Position numbers and translations under genes: made by a program. From assembly GCA_017647245.1 (NCBI GenBank), contig JAGCKY010000008.1, forward strand, positions 1 to 10,090: DNA of 10,090 bases, read 5' to 3'. Shown piece after piece: positions 1 to 7,107 of this stretch. The notes beneath the pieces are model-generated. The model was given only the letters and a program-made list of their open reading frames with translations, was not told the DNA's origin and did not search any database. Each line of letters begins with the position of its first letter. Position 1 is the stretch's first letter. The DNA is from Elusimicrobiaceae bacterium (GTDB lineage Bacteria > Elusimicrobiota > Elusimicrobia > Elusimicrobiales > Elusimicrobiaceae).

Positions 1-156
1 AAAACCGGCAAACCTACCGATAAACTACTCAAGCAATACATTTTGTTTAAGACGACTGAGCAAAATTACGCGCCGCTAATTGCCACGTTGGACGCCCTTA
101 AACCATCCAAAAAAACGGAATTTCGCGTATTTGCCGACCCGTACGATTTTTATTAA
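1..156 (+). CDS. priA: C-terminal fragment, probable primosomal protein N' (PriA helicase)
   Basis: This is an open frame from base 1 to a TAA at 154-156, giving the last 51 residues of a protein that begins outside the window. The tail has a basic start, a hydrophobic strand (QYILFKTTEQNY), a helix (APLIATLDALK), then FRVFADPYDFY at the very end. PriA proteins typically end with a ...ILK... strand, a short helix and a 'v.iDvDPydf' strand, and the fragment matches that layout. PriA is a 3'-5' DNA helicase that restarts stalled replication forks. Its helicase motifs and zinc-binding cysteines would lie upstream and cannot be seen, so the name rests on the tail pattern alone. It is followed by a 46-base gap and tyrS on the same strand. 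Confidence 0.5.
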   Translation, partial: KTGKPTDKLLKQYILFKTTEQNYAPLIATLDALKPSKKTEFRVFADPYDFY

Positions 157-166
157 GGTATATATT

Positions 167-175
167 TGCTAAAAT
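167..175 (+). promoter_or_regulatory. Candidate extended -10 promoter for tyrS-mltG
   Basis: TGCTAAAAT fits an extended -10 element (TGN followed by TAAAAT, consensus TATAAT). It lies in the AT-rich gap between the upstream stop codon (156) and tyrS (203). Transcription would start near 182 and leave a leader of about 20 bases that just contains the ribosome binding site. No good -35 box is seen: 17 bases upstream lies TTTTTA at 147-152, a poor match, as is common for extended -10 promoters. This is inference from one motif. Confidence 0.4.
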
Positions 176-202
176 AAGAAAAAGACTTTTTAAGAGGTAT
201 TT

Positions 203-1363
203 ATGACGATTGATGAACAAATTGCATTTTTAACACGCGGTTGCGTGGACGTAGTCAATAAAGAAGGCCTGCAAAAAAAATTAGAAAGCGGTAAAAAATT
301 AAAAGTTAAACTCGGCTGTGACCCTACCAGCGCGGATTTGCACTTAGGCCACAGCGTTGCCCTGTCGCTTTTGCGCCGCTTCCAAGATTTAGGCCATACC
401 GCCGTGCTCGTTATTGGCGATTTTACCGCCGCGGTGGGCGATCCGTCCGGCCGTGACAGCACCCGCCCGGTTTTGCCGCGCGAAAAGATTTTAGAAAATG
501 CCAAGACATATACCGATCAAGCTTTTAAAGTGTTGGACCCGGCCAAAACCGAAATCAAATTTAACAGCGAATGGCTGGACCCCTTTGTGCACGGCTCAGA
601 TTTAATGCACACCTTGCAAAAAGTCACCGTCGCACAAGTATTAGAACGTGATGATTTCAAAAAACGTATGGCCGCCGGTAGTCCGATTAGCTTATTGGAA
701 GTATTATACAGCTTATTCCAAGGCCAAGATTCCGTCGCACTCAAAGCCGATGTGGAATTGGGCGGAACGGACCAAATTTTCAATTTACTCGTCGGACGTC
801 AATTGCAAAAACAAAACGGACAAGAGCCGCAAGTGGCCATGACGGTCCCGCTTTTGGTCGGCACAGACGGCGTGAAAAAAATGTCTAAATCGTACGGAAA
901 TTACGTCGGGCTCAATGATGCCCCTAATGATATGTTTGGTAAACTCATGTCCGTTTCCGATGAGCTGATGATGAGCTATTACGAACTGCTCACCAGCGAA
1001 GATTTAGCCGCTGTTAAAGCCATGCACCCCATGGAAGCCAAAAAGAAACTCGCGGGTCTTTTGACGGCACGTTTTCACGATGAAGCCGCCGCACAAGCCG
1101 CGCGCGAAAATTTTGAAAAAGTATTTTCCAAAAAGGAAAACCCGGACGAAATGCCCGTCTTAAAACCGGCCGAAGGAGCGTTGCTTTCTGCGGTGTTGTT
1201 TGAAGCAAAGGCCGCCGCCAGTAAAAACAAAGCACGCGGTTTGATTGAACAAGGGGCGGTTCGCTTAAACGGTGAAAAAATCACGCAAGACGGTCCGCTT
1301 ACCTTCAAAGACGGCGATGTGTTGCAAGCGGGCAAGCGGGCATTTTTCAAACTTTCACATTAA
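203..1363 (+). CDS. tyrS: Tyrosyl-tRNA synthetase
   Basis: The enzyme attaches tyrosine to tRNA-Tyr in the cytoplasm, using ATP. The 386-residue product has the class I Rossmann core: KLGCDPTSADLHLGH at residues 36-50, where HLGH (47-50) is the HIGH signature, and KMSKS at 226-230. GGTDQIFNLLVGR (187-199) is the tyrosine/ATP pocket helix region, and a C-terminal S4 RNA-binding domain spans about 323-384 (ASKNKARGLIEQGAVRLNG). The HLGH signature and the IGDFTAAVGDPSGR segment point to the TyrZ-like branch of bacterial TyrRS rather than the E. coli TyrS branch. The ATG at 203 is supported by AAGAGG at 192-197, 5 bases upstream. mltG follows after 3 bases, so the two genes probably share a transcript. 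No T-box or other leader element fits in the short upstream gap. Confidence 0.97.
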   Translation: MTIDEQIAFLTRGCVDVVNKEGLQKKLESGKKLKVKLGCDPTSADLHLGHSVALSLLRRFQDLGHTAVLVIGDFTAAVGDPSGRDSTRPVLPREKILENAKTYTDQAFKVLDPAKTEIKFNSEWLDPFVHGSDLMHTLQKVTVAQVLERDDFKKRMAAGSPISLLEVLYSLFQGQDSVALKADVELGGTDQIFNLLVGRQLQKQNGQEPQVAMTVPLLVGTDGVKKMSKSYGNYVGLNDAPNDMFGKLMSVSDELMMSYYELLTSEDLAAVKAMHPMEAKKKLAGLLTARFHDEAAAQAARENFEKVFSKKENPDEMPVLKPAEGALLSAVLFEAKAAASKNKARGLIEQGAVRLNGEKITQDGPLTFKDGDVLQAGKRAFFKLSH

Positions 1364-1366
1364 CCT

Positions 1367-2335
1367 ATGAATAAACGGACCTGGATTATTTGCACGACGA
1401 CGGTTTTGCTACTGGTGGCAGTGGCGGTAGGCATTGTCTACCATTTTTTCCGCCACGGGCAACCGCTTGTGTTTGAAATCATGCCCGGCGAAACCGTTTC
1501 ACAAGTTGCGCAACATCTCAAAGAAAAAGGTGTTATACAAAGCACCACTTGGTTTAAAATTGTATCGCGTTTGTCTTCTTCCGAAAAAGATTTGAAAGCG
1601 GGTAAATATAATCTGCGCACCAATATGCCGTCGGAAGCGGTGCTGAACTGTATTAAAAGCGGAGTGTGCCTGCATTTAGCAAAATTCACCTCACTGGAAG
1701 GGTGGCGCAGTGAAGAAATTGCCGAAATCTTATCGGAAAACAACATCACTAATCCGCACGCTTTTTTGGAAATTGTGCGCATGCGCGATTTAGAGGGCAA
1801 GCTTTTCCCCTCTACTTATTACTTCACCGAAAATACCCCCGCATGGGCGGTAGTAAACGCCATGACGCAAGAATATAATAAACGGGTCAAACCGCTTTTC
1901 TTGCAATATCCGACGAATTTAACGGAAAAAGAGGTGTTGACGCTGGCCTCTATTGTAGAGCGTGAAGCCATTTACCACGACGAGCGCCCCAAAATTGCCG
2001 CCGTGTATTTAAACCGTTTGAAAATCGGTAAGCGGTTGGAAGCCGACCCTACCGTGCAGTATGCGTTGGGTTTTAATTTTAATGAAAATCGTTACTGGAA
2101 AAAGGGCTTAACCTATCGTGATTTGCGCGATGACTCCCCGTATAACACGTACCGCCATAACGGACTGCCGCCGGGGCCGATTGCCAATCCGAGTTATGAG
2201 TCTATAAAAGCAGTGTTAAACCCCGAGCCCGATTTTGATGCCATTTATTTTGTGGCCGATAACACAGGCCGCCACGATTTTAGCAAGACCTACAACGAAC
2301 ACCTGCTCAAAAAGAATATGTACAGACGGAAATAA
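1367..2335 (+). CDS. mltG: Endolytic murein transglycosylase MltG (YceG-like)
   Basis: MltG cleaves nascent glycan strands inside the chain at the inner membrane and is thought to set the release point of new peptidoglycan. The 322-residue product starts with a short basic stretch and one membrane segment (about residues 5-27), then an extracytoplasmic LysM-like region (FEIMPGETVSQVAQHLKEKG, 36-55). The catalytic YceG domain follows. LASIVEREA (193-201) carries the glutamates E198 and E200 at the position of the E. coli catalytic Glu. RLEADPTVQYALG (223-235), NTYRHNGLPPGPIANP (260-275) and FVADNTGRHDF (295-305) are family hallmarks. The length is normal. The ATG lies 3 bases after the tyrS stop and has no clear Shine-Dalgarno sequence, which suggests translation by reinitiation after tyrS. 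It ends 2 bases from the convergent murG stop. Confidence 0.95.
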   Translation: MNKRTWIICTTTVLLLVAVAVGIVYHFFRHGQPLVFEIMPGETVSQVAQHLKEKGVIQSTTWFKIVSRLSSSEKDLKAGKYNLRTNMPSEAVLNCIKSGVCLHLAKFTSLEGWRSEEIAEILSENNITNPHAFLEIVRMRDLEGKLFPSTYYFTENTPAWAVVNAMTQEYNKRVKPLFLQYPTNLTEKEVLTLASIVEREAIYHDERPKIAAVYLNRLKIGKRLEADPTVQYALGFNFNENRYWKKGLTYRDLRDDSPYNTYRHNGLPPGPIANPSYESIKAVLNPEPDFDAIYFVADNTGRHDFSKTYNEHLLKKNMYRRK

Positions 2336-2340
2336 AATTA
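2333..2340. other. Tail-to-tail junction of mltG and murG
   Basis: The mltG stop TAA (2333-2335, + strand) and the murG stop TAA (2340-2338, - strand) are separated by only AA at 2336-2337. No GC-rich hairpin followed by a T-run was seen around the junction on either strand. Each transcript therefore probably runs into the 3' end of the other gene, or ends by a mechanism that is not visible here. Confidence 0.7.
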
Positions 2341-3432
2341 CAATTCCTTTAGTTGTTGGGTAATGCGCTGGCCCGCAGTCAGTGGGTCGGGCAGATTGAG
2401 TTTAGCATAATTTTCGTGCATCGTTTGCAGTACACTATTGTTGGTAGCATTGAGCATACGGTCCATTTGCGTGTATAAATCCGCCTGTAAATGTGAGCTC
2501 TCGCGTGCGATAGCGGCGCAACCTACGCTTTGCAAAATCTTGGCGTTATAGTATTGATGATTGGCCGCGGCCGACGGAAGCGGTACCAAAATGGCCGGCT
2601 TTTTGCAATAAATCAGCTCGGCCAGTGTTCCGGCCCCGCTGCGACATACCACTAAATCACAGCTGTGTATCAAATCATAGATTTCATTGGAATAGGCCAA
2701 CACTTTCACGCGGCTGATTTTTCCATAGCGATTGGTGATATTTTCATACCAACGCTCACCGCTGATATGAATAAATTGCACATCTTCATTTTCCGCCACT
2801 AATCGTTTGACCACATCAATAAGTGCCTGATTTAAATTGCGCGCTCCTTGACTGCCGCCAAATAAAAGCACCGTCGTGAAAGCTGGATTTAATCCCAATT
2901 GTGACAATACTTTACTGCGGTCAAATGAGTCTGCAAATTCTTTACGAATAGGCGTACCGACCAGCACACTGTTTTTGATTTTTTTACCGGTGGGCAATCC
3001 CATCAGAAATAAATCCGCAAAATGCGAACAAACCCGGTTTGCTAATCCAATACGCGTATTAGAATCGTGCACAGCTGTTTTAATTCCCTTCAAATGGGAC
3101 ATAAAAATCAGCGGGAAAGAAACATATCCCCCCGTCCCGACGGACACATCGGGTTTAAACTGCGTAATGACACCACTGATTTGGCGCATGGATTTTACTA
3201 ATTTATACACAAAGGAAATATATTTGAACGGATTAATCGTGCGCGGCATCGCACAAAAATCAATTTCAACAAACTTTAGTCTATTATCGGCAAGCACGCG
3301 CGAGGCCACATCTCCTTGGCGTACCACAAACAGCACGCTACAGCCCTGCTTATTAAGCATACGCCCCAGGGAAAACCCCGGGTAAAAATGTCCGCCGGTA
3401 CCGCCGGCCGCGATTAAAAAGCGTTTATTCAT
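2338..3432 (-). CDS. murG: Lipid II synthase MurG (UDP-GlcNAc transferase)
   Basis: MurG transfers GlcNAc from UDP-GlcNAc to lipid I on the cytoplasmic face of the membrane, making lipid II. The 364-residue product has a GT-B fold: the N-terminal loop GGTGGHFYPG (10-19), VGTGGYVSFP (98-107), HDSNTRIGLANR (122-133), VGTPIRKEF (158-166), the donor-binding FGGSQGARNLN (191-201), RSGAGTLAEL (264-273) and NHQYYNA (291-297). I place the start at the ATG at 3432-3430. The frame stays open 30 codons further upstream, but that extension overlaps ftsW, has no family similarity, and the glycine loop should sit about 10 residues from the start. AGGAA (3442-3438) lies 5 bases upstream. The start overlaps the ftsW stop by 8 bases. 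HDSN replaces the usual HEQN. It is the last gene of the operon; murC does not follow. Confidence 0.95.
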   Translation of the reverse strand: MNKRFLIAAGGTGGHFYPGFSLGRMLNKQGCSVLFVVRQGDVASRVLADNRLKFVEIDFCAMPRTINPFKYISFVYKLVKSMRQISGVITQFKPDVSVGTGGYVSFPLIFMSHLKGIKTAVHDSNTRIGLANRVCSHFADLFLMGLPTGKKIKNSVLVGTPIRKEFADSFDRSKVLSQLGLNPAFTTVLLFGGSQGARNLNQALIDVVKRLVAENEDVQFIHISGERWYENITNRYGKISRVKVLAYSNEIYDLIHSCDLVVCRSGAGTLAELIYCKKPAILVPLPSAAANHQYYNAKILQSVGCAAIARESSHLQADLYTQMDRMLNATNNSVLQTMHENYAKLNLPDPLTAGQRITQQLKEL

Positions 3433-4651
3433 ATTTTTTCCTGTTTTTGTAATATGCAAAATCGTCCGTGGGGCGGTTTTTCGGCGCGGTAGATTCCGCC
3501 GATAAATTACAAATAATACCAATCATCGCCAGTGTCATAATTACCGAGGACCCACCGTACGAGAAGAAAGGCAAGGGAATACCTTTCGTCGGTAACAGCC
3601 CAATTGCCATAGCGATATTGAAAAATGCCTGTGCACAAATGGTCAGTGTAAGTCCGAAAATCATCAAGCTGTGAAAACCGTTTTTAGCCGCACGCGCTAA
3701 ATTGACCCCGCGAATCAATAAACAGCAAAATAAAAAGATAATAATGCCCACACCGAAAAGCCCTATTTCTTCACACATAATAGAGAAAATAAAGTCTGTA
3801 TGTGCCGCCGGGAGATATTGCAATTTGAGTTCACTATTACCAAATCCTTTGCCAAACCAGCCACCCGAACCTACCGCCAAGAAAGATTGTGTCAGCTGAT
3901 AGCCCGCTGTAGCGGCTTGTTTTTCGGGGTGTAAAAACGATAACACGCGTTCCATACGGTACCGATAAAATATCAACTGCCACGCCACAATTGCAAGGAC
4001 TACCGGAGCCACAGAAAAGATTTGTCTCCAACTCATTCCTGCAACGTATAACATCATTGCCACTACACCACAAATAAGTATCGGCGTGCCTAGATCCGGA
4101 GCTTTAAACATGAGTGCACGGGTAATCCCTATTATGACCGCCGGATTAATGAGTAATTTCCAATTGCGGGCAATTTTTCCCTGTACGCGGCTCAAATAAT
4201 CAGCCATATAAATTACCAGAGTCACCTTGGCAATTTCAGATGGTTGCAAGTTAAACGGTCCAAGATTAATCCAGCGGTGCACATTGGCTATCGGCTTTGT
4301 AAACAACACCCATATCAAAAAGCCCCAGGTAATATACATCAACCAAATGGGTTTAATTTTGGCTTGCAGTTTGCTGTATGTTTGGCTCAAAAAGATAGCT
4401 GCAGCTACCCCTACAAAATCAAACATCAGTTGACGTTGAAAATAAGAAGAAGAATCAAATGCCGAGGAAGAATAAGTGAACACTAAACCAAAACAAATAA
4501 ATACAAATGTAATCACCGCAATTTTCTTGTCTATCGGCAAGAAATAATGTGCCGAGTCCGGGTGACGCATAACCGACGTCCGTGCGGTTTGCTTAAATAG
4601 CGAAACCGCCGGGCGTTGACGTTGTTTTGATTTAGAAAAAAGTTTTATCAT
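3425..4651 (-). CDS. ftsW: Septal peptidoglycan glycosyltransferase FtsW (SEDS family)
   Basis: FtsW is an integral membrane SEDS enzyme that polymerises lipid II into glycan strands at the division septum, working with the transpeptidase FtsI. The 408-residue product has about ten hydrophobic segments from residue 43 onward. HRWINLGPFNLQPSEIAK (125-142) and APDLGTP (184-190) are SEDS signatures. LPAAHTDFIFSIMCEEIG (280-297) contains the catalytic aspartate D286, and TKGIPLPFFSYGGSS (355-369) is diagnostic. The division protein FtsW fits better than RodA because the gene sits between mraY and murG and close to ftsI. A basic cytoplasmic tail of about 40 residues precedes the first membrane segment. 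The ATG at 4651 is 1 base after the mraY stop with a weak GAAGA 9 bases upstream. A later ATG at 4570 (residue 28) is possible but lacks a better ribosome binding site. A normal murD between mraY and ftsW is missing. Confidence 0.95.
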   Translation of the reverse strand: MIKLFSKSKQRQRPAVSLFKQTARTSVMRHPDSAHYFLPIDKKIAVITFVFICFGLVFTYSSSAFDSSSYFQRQLMFDFVGVAAAIFLSQTYSKLQAKIKPIWLMYITWGFLIWVLFTKPIANVHRWINLGPFNLQPSEIAKVTLVIYMADYLSRVQGKIARNWKLLINPAVIIGITRALMFKAPDLGTPILICGVVAMMLYVAGMSWRQIFSVAPVVLAIVAWQLIFYRYRMERVLSFLHPEKQAATAGYQLTQSFLAVGSGGWFGKGFGNSELKLQYLPAAHTDFIFSIMCEEIGLFGVGIIIFLFCCLLIRGVNLARAAKNGFHSLMIFGLTLTICAQAFFNIAMAIGLLPTKGIPLPFFSYGGSSVIMTLAMIGIICNLSAESTAPKNRPTDDFAYYKNRKKYE

Positions 4652-4652
4652 A

Positions 4653-5738
4653 TTAACGTATCTTCAAGGAAGCCATGGCCAGTAGCATCAACATTGCTCC
4701 CATAATCCAAAACCGCACAATTACTTTGGATTCCGGTATACCACACAATTCAAAATGGTGGTGTAACGGCGCCATTTTAAATAAGCGTTTACCGTGGGTT
4801 AATTTAAAATACCCCATTTGTAACATCACAGACAGCGTTTCCAATACAAAAATTCCGCCTGCAATGGGCAGTAGCAGTTCTTGTTTAACGCACAAGGCCG
4901 CTGTACCCAATACTCCGCCTAAAAACAGCGAGCTAGTATCACCCATAAACACCGTGGCCGGATAAGCATTGTACCATAAAAAGCCCAAGCACGCGCCGAT
5001 TAATGCACCTAGAAATACGGTAATTTCACCCGCGCCAGGCACATAAATAATTTTCAAGTACTCGGCAAAATTGACGTTGCCCGCCAGATACGCAAACACG
5101 GCGTATGTTACCGCGGCAAATACCATACATCCGCTGGCCAGTCCGTCCAGTCCGTCTGTCAAGTTGGTAGCATTAGACGCCCCCACAATTACCAGCATAG
5201 AAAAGGCAAAGTAAAACACTGACAAATTGACAAACATTTTGCTCATATACGGAATAATCAGCGAAGTGGCATATTCTCCGTTGGGAGGATTAAGTGCTAA
5301 ATATCCTACAACGATTACCGCGGTAAAGATTTGAATAGTTAATTTGACAGAAGACGCAATACCTTCCGGGTTATGTTTAATGAGTTTTGTGTAATCGTCC
5401 AAAATACCCGCAAAAGCCAAGCACAATGTCGTAAACAACATCAGGATAATGTATGCATTGTCTAACCGCGCCCATAAAAGCACACCCGCCAGTAGCGTAA
5501 TCAAAATAAGCAAGCCACCCATCGTCGGTGTACCATTTTTGGATAAATGAGATGCCGGGCCGTATTGACGTTCAATTTGCTGTATTTTAAACGAGCGCAA
5601 CTTGGCTATTAAACCGGGCCCCAACCACAGCGAAAGCAAAAAAGAGGTCACAATTGCGCCGCCTGTGCGGAACGTGATGTAATTAAAGATATTTAAAAAA
5701 CTTAAATCATCTTTGAATAAAGACAAGTAGTATAGCAT
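4653..5738 (-). CDS. mraY: Phospho-MurNAc-pentapeptide translocase MraY (lipid I synthase)
   Basis: MraY transfers phospho-MurNAc-pentapeptide from its UDP carrier to undecaprenyl phosphate and so makes lipid I. It has about ten membrane segments. The 361-residue product is of typical length and carries GTPTMGG (69-75), the D114-D115 pair in GILDDYTK, NLTDGLDGL (192-200), FMGDTSSLFLGG (264-275) with the catalytic-site aspartate D267, and the HHHFE motif (326-330). In most MraY proteins the segment after GDT reads GSL; here it is SSL. The start ATG at 5738 is 1 base from the murF stop and has a strong AAAGGAGA 7 bases upstream. ftsW begins 1 base after its stop, so translation of the three genes is likely coupled. 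Confidence 0.97.
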   Translation of the reverse strand: MLYYLSLFKDDLSFLNIFNYITFRTGGAIVTSFLLSLWLGPGLIAKLRSFKIQQIERQYGPASHLSKNGTPTMGGLLILITLLAGVLLWARLDNAYIILMLFTTLCLAFAGILDDYTKLIKHNPEGIASSVKLTIQIFTAVIVVGYLALNPPNGEYATSLIIPYMSKMFVNLSVFYFAFSMLVIVGASNATNLTDGLDGLASGCMVFAAVTYAVFAYLAGNVNFAEYLKIIYVPGAGEITVFLGALIGACLGFLWYNAYPATVFMGDTSSLFLGGVLGTAALCVKQELLLPIAGGIFVLETLSVMLQMGYFKLTHGKRLFKMAPLHHHFELCGIPESKVIVRFWIMGAMLMLLAMASLKIR

Positions 5739-5739
5739 G

Positions 5740-7086
5740 TTATATCTCCTTTAATATATTTTCAAATTTCATACCGCGCGATGCCTTGAGCAAACACACG
5801 CCGCCTTTTTGCGCCAGCAATTTTTTTAACTGCGCTGTCCACTGTTGCGCAGTTTGCGCGTAATGTACTTTTATGGACGTAGTACCCGCCAACATATCTG
5901 CGGCATGTTTCATCTCTTTTCCCGCCAAAAAGGCATATTCAATGTGATTATCCAGCAACCACCGCGCCACCAAACGGTGGAAATTTTTGGAAGTTTCCCC
6001 CAGTTCTCTCATATCGCCCAGTACCGCAATATGCGGGCCGCCGGCTTCCCTTCCCAAAATTTGCAAGGCATTTTGCATGCTGGCGGGATTGGCATTATAG
6101 CAATCCAGAATAAAGCGTGTAGCTCCGCGTTGCATACGTTCCATACGCATCGGCATCGGCGTAAAAGAGAGCAAACCTTCTTTGATTTGATCCATAAAGA
6201 TACCCAGCGCAATGGCTGCGGCACAAGCGGCGGCTGCATTTAATTTGTCATGGCGTTCCAAATATACGTCTATGACATACGCGGTGCCTTTGTAGGTAAA
6301 AGAAAATTTTTCCGTATCCAAAATGCGCAAATCCGCATTTTGATTAAACCCAAAAGAAATGCGCTTGCCTTTGTAATCTTCCAATCGGGCAAGCATTTCA
6401 TCGTCACAGTTATATATTAATGTACCGGCAGGAGCTAAACAATCTATCAGTTCTGTTTTCGTTTGATAAACGGTTTCCAAATCTTTAAAAAATTCCAAAT
6501 GCGCCGCCGATACATTGGTAAGCACCGCCACATCCGGCACGACTAAAGATGCTGTTTCTTTAATATCGCCCGGGTGAGAAGCGCCCAACTCAAATACACC
6601 GTATTTGTGCTTGGGCTGAATTTCCAGTAATGAAAACGGAACACCGAATTGATTATTGAAATTGCCCATATTGGCCACCGTTTCTCCGGCTTGTGCGCAA
6701 ATAGATTTTAACATTTGTTTAGTGGTACTTTTCCCATTAGATCCCGTAATAGCGGCCACTTTGAGCAGACTATTTAAACGATGATATTTTGCCAGTTCTT
6801 GTAAAGACAGCAAGCTGTTGTCCACTTCCAATACATCTACTTTATCGTACATGTCTGTAGGAATATGTCCTCTTTCCCCTATCACGGCACTGGCGCCTTT
6901 GGATACCACGTCCGCAATAAAGTTATGTGCGTCATGGGTTTGGCCTTTTAATGCCCAAAACACATCGCCTGCCGATATCACGCGGCTGTCCGTTACAAAA
7001 GATTGGATAATACGGTTGGGGTCTTTGGCGTGCAAAGTGCCCTCGGTAATAGAAGCAAGTTTGTTTAAAGACAAGTTTAATTTCAT
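5740..7086 (-). CDS. murF: UDP-MurNAc-tripeptide:D-Ala-D-Ala ligase MurF
   Basis: MurF adds D-Ala-D-Ala to UDP-MurNAc-tripeptide with ATP in the cytoplasm, completing the pentapeptide precursor that MraY uses. The 448-residue product has the three Mur-ligase domains. The N-terminal substrate domain contains TDSRVISAGDVFWALKG (32-48). The central ATPase has the P-loop ITGSNGKSTTK (113-123), GNFNNQFGVP (141-150), ELGASHPGDI (166-175) and NVSAAHLEFF (191-200). The C-terminal domain has DCYNANPASM (328-337), VLGDMRELGE (355-364) and KASRGMKFE (434-442). YNANP and the GNFNN segment identify MurF rather than MurE. I chose the ATG at 7086 because AAAGGAGA lies directly upstream. A TTG at 7101 in the same frame lies upstream of that site and is unlikely to be used. 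The gap to ftsI is 21 bases. No murE lies between them. Confidence 0.96.
   Translation of the reverse strand: MKLNLSLNKLASITEGTLHAKDPNRIIQSFVTDSRVISAGDVFWALKGQTHDAHNFIADVVSKGASAVIGERGHIPTDMYDKVDVLEVDNSLLSLQELAKYHRLNSLLKVAAITGSNGKSTTKQMLKSICAQAGETVANMGNFNNQFGVPFSLLEIQPKHKYGVFELGASHPGDIKETASLVVPDVAVLTNVSAAHLEFFKDLETVYQTKTELIDCLAPAGTLIYNCDDEMLARLEDYKGKRISFGFNQNADLRILDTEKFSFTYKGTAYVIDVYLERHDKLNAAAACAAAIALGIFMDQIKEGLLSFTPMPMRMERMQRGATRFILDCYNANPASMQNALQILGREAGGPHIAVLGDMRELGETSKNFHRLVARWLLDNHIEYAFLAGKEMKHAADMLAGTTSIKVHYAQTAQQWTAQLKKLLAQKGGVCLLKASRGMKFENILKEI
5745..5752 (-). promoter_or_regulatory. Ribosome binding site of mraY inside the murF 3' end
   Basis: AAAGGAGA read on the - strand is a near-perfect Shine-Dalgarno sequence; the AGGAG core is 7 bases before the mraY ATG. 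It lies within the last codons of murF, before the murF TAA at 5742-5740. It is one of the strongest sites in the operon, so mraY may also be translated independently of murF. Confidence 0.8.
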
Positions 7087-7090
7087 ATAT

Positions 7091-7098
7091 TCTCCTTT
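7091..7098 (-). promoter_or_regulatory. Ribosome binding site that fixes the murF start
   Basis: AAAGGAGA on the - strand lies in the ftsI-murF gap; the AGGAG core (7096-7092) is 5 bases before the ATG at 7086-7084. It falls downstream of the in-frame TTG at 7101, which rules that codon out as the likely start. Confidence 0.8.
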
Positions 7099-7107
7099 CA
7101 AATCCGA

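Noticed and set aside
1438..1800. Open frame of 120 codons on the - strand
   Set aside because: Antisense to mltG, with no recognisable domain.
2876..3385. Open frame of 169 codons on the + strand
   Set aside because: It lies wholly antisense to murG, whose motifs are complete, and its product shows no recognisable domain or ribosome binding site.
3433..3522. Upstream 30-codon extension of murG
   Set aside because: It overlaps the ftsW coding end, and the ATG at 3432 has a ribosome binding site and puts the glycine-rich loop at the normal distance from the start.
5845..6243. Open frame of 132 codons on the + strand
   Set aside because: Antisense to murF, rich in His, Arg and Gln as expected for a reverse-complement shadow, with no recognisable motif.
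7087..7101. TTG start for murF five codons upstream
   Set aside because: The codons after the TTG are themselves the Shine-Dalgarno sequence of the ATG at 7086.
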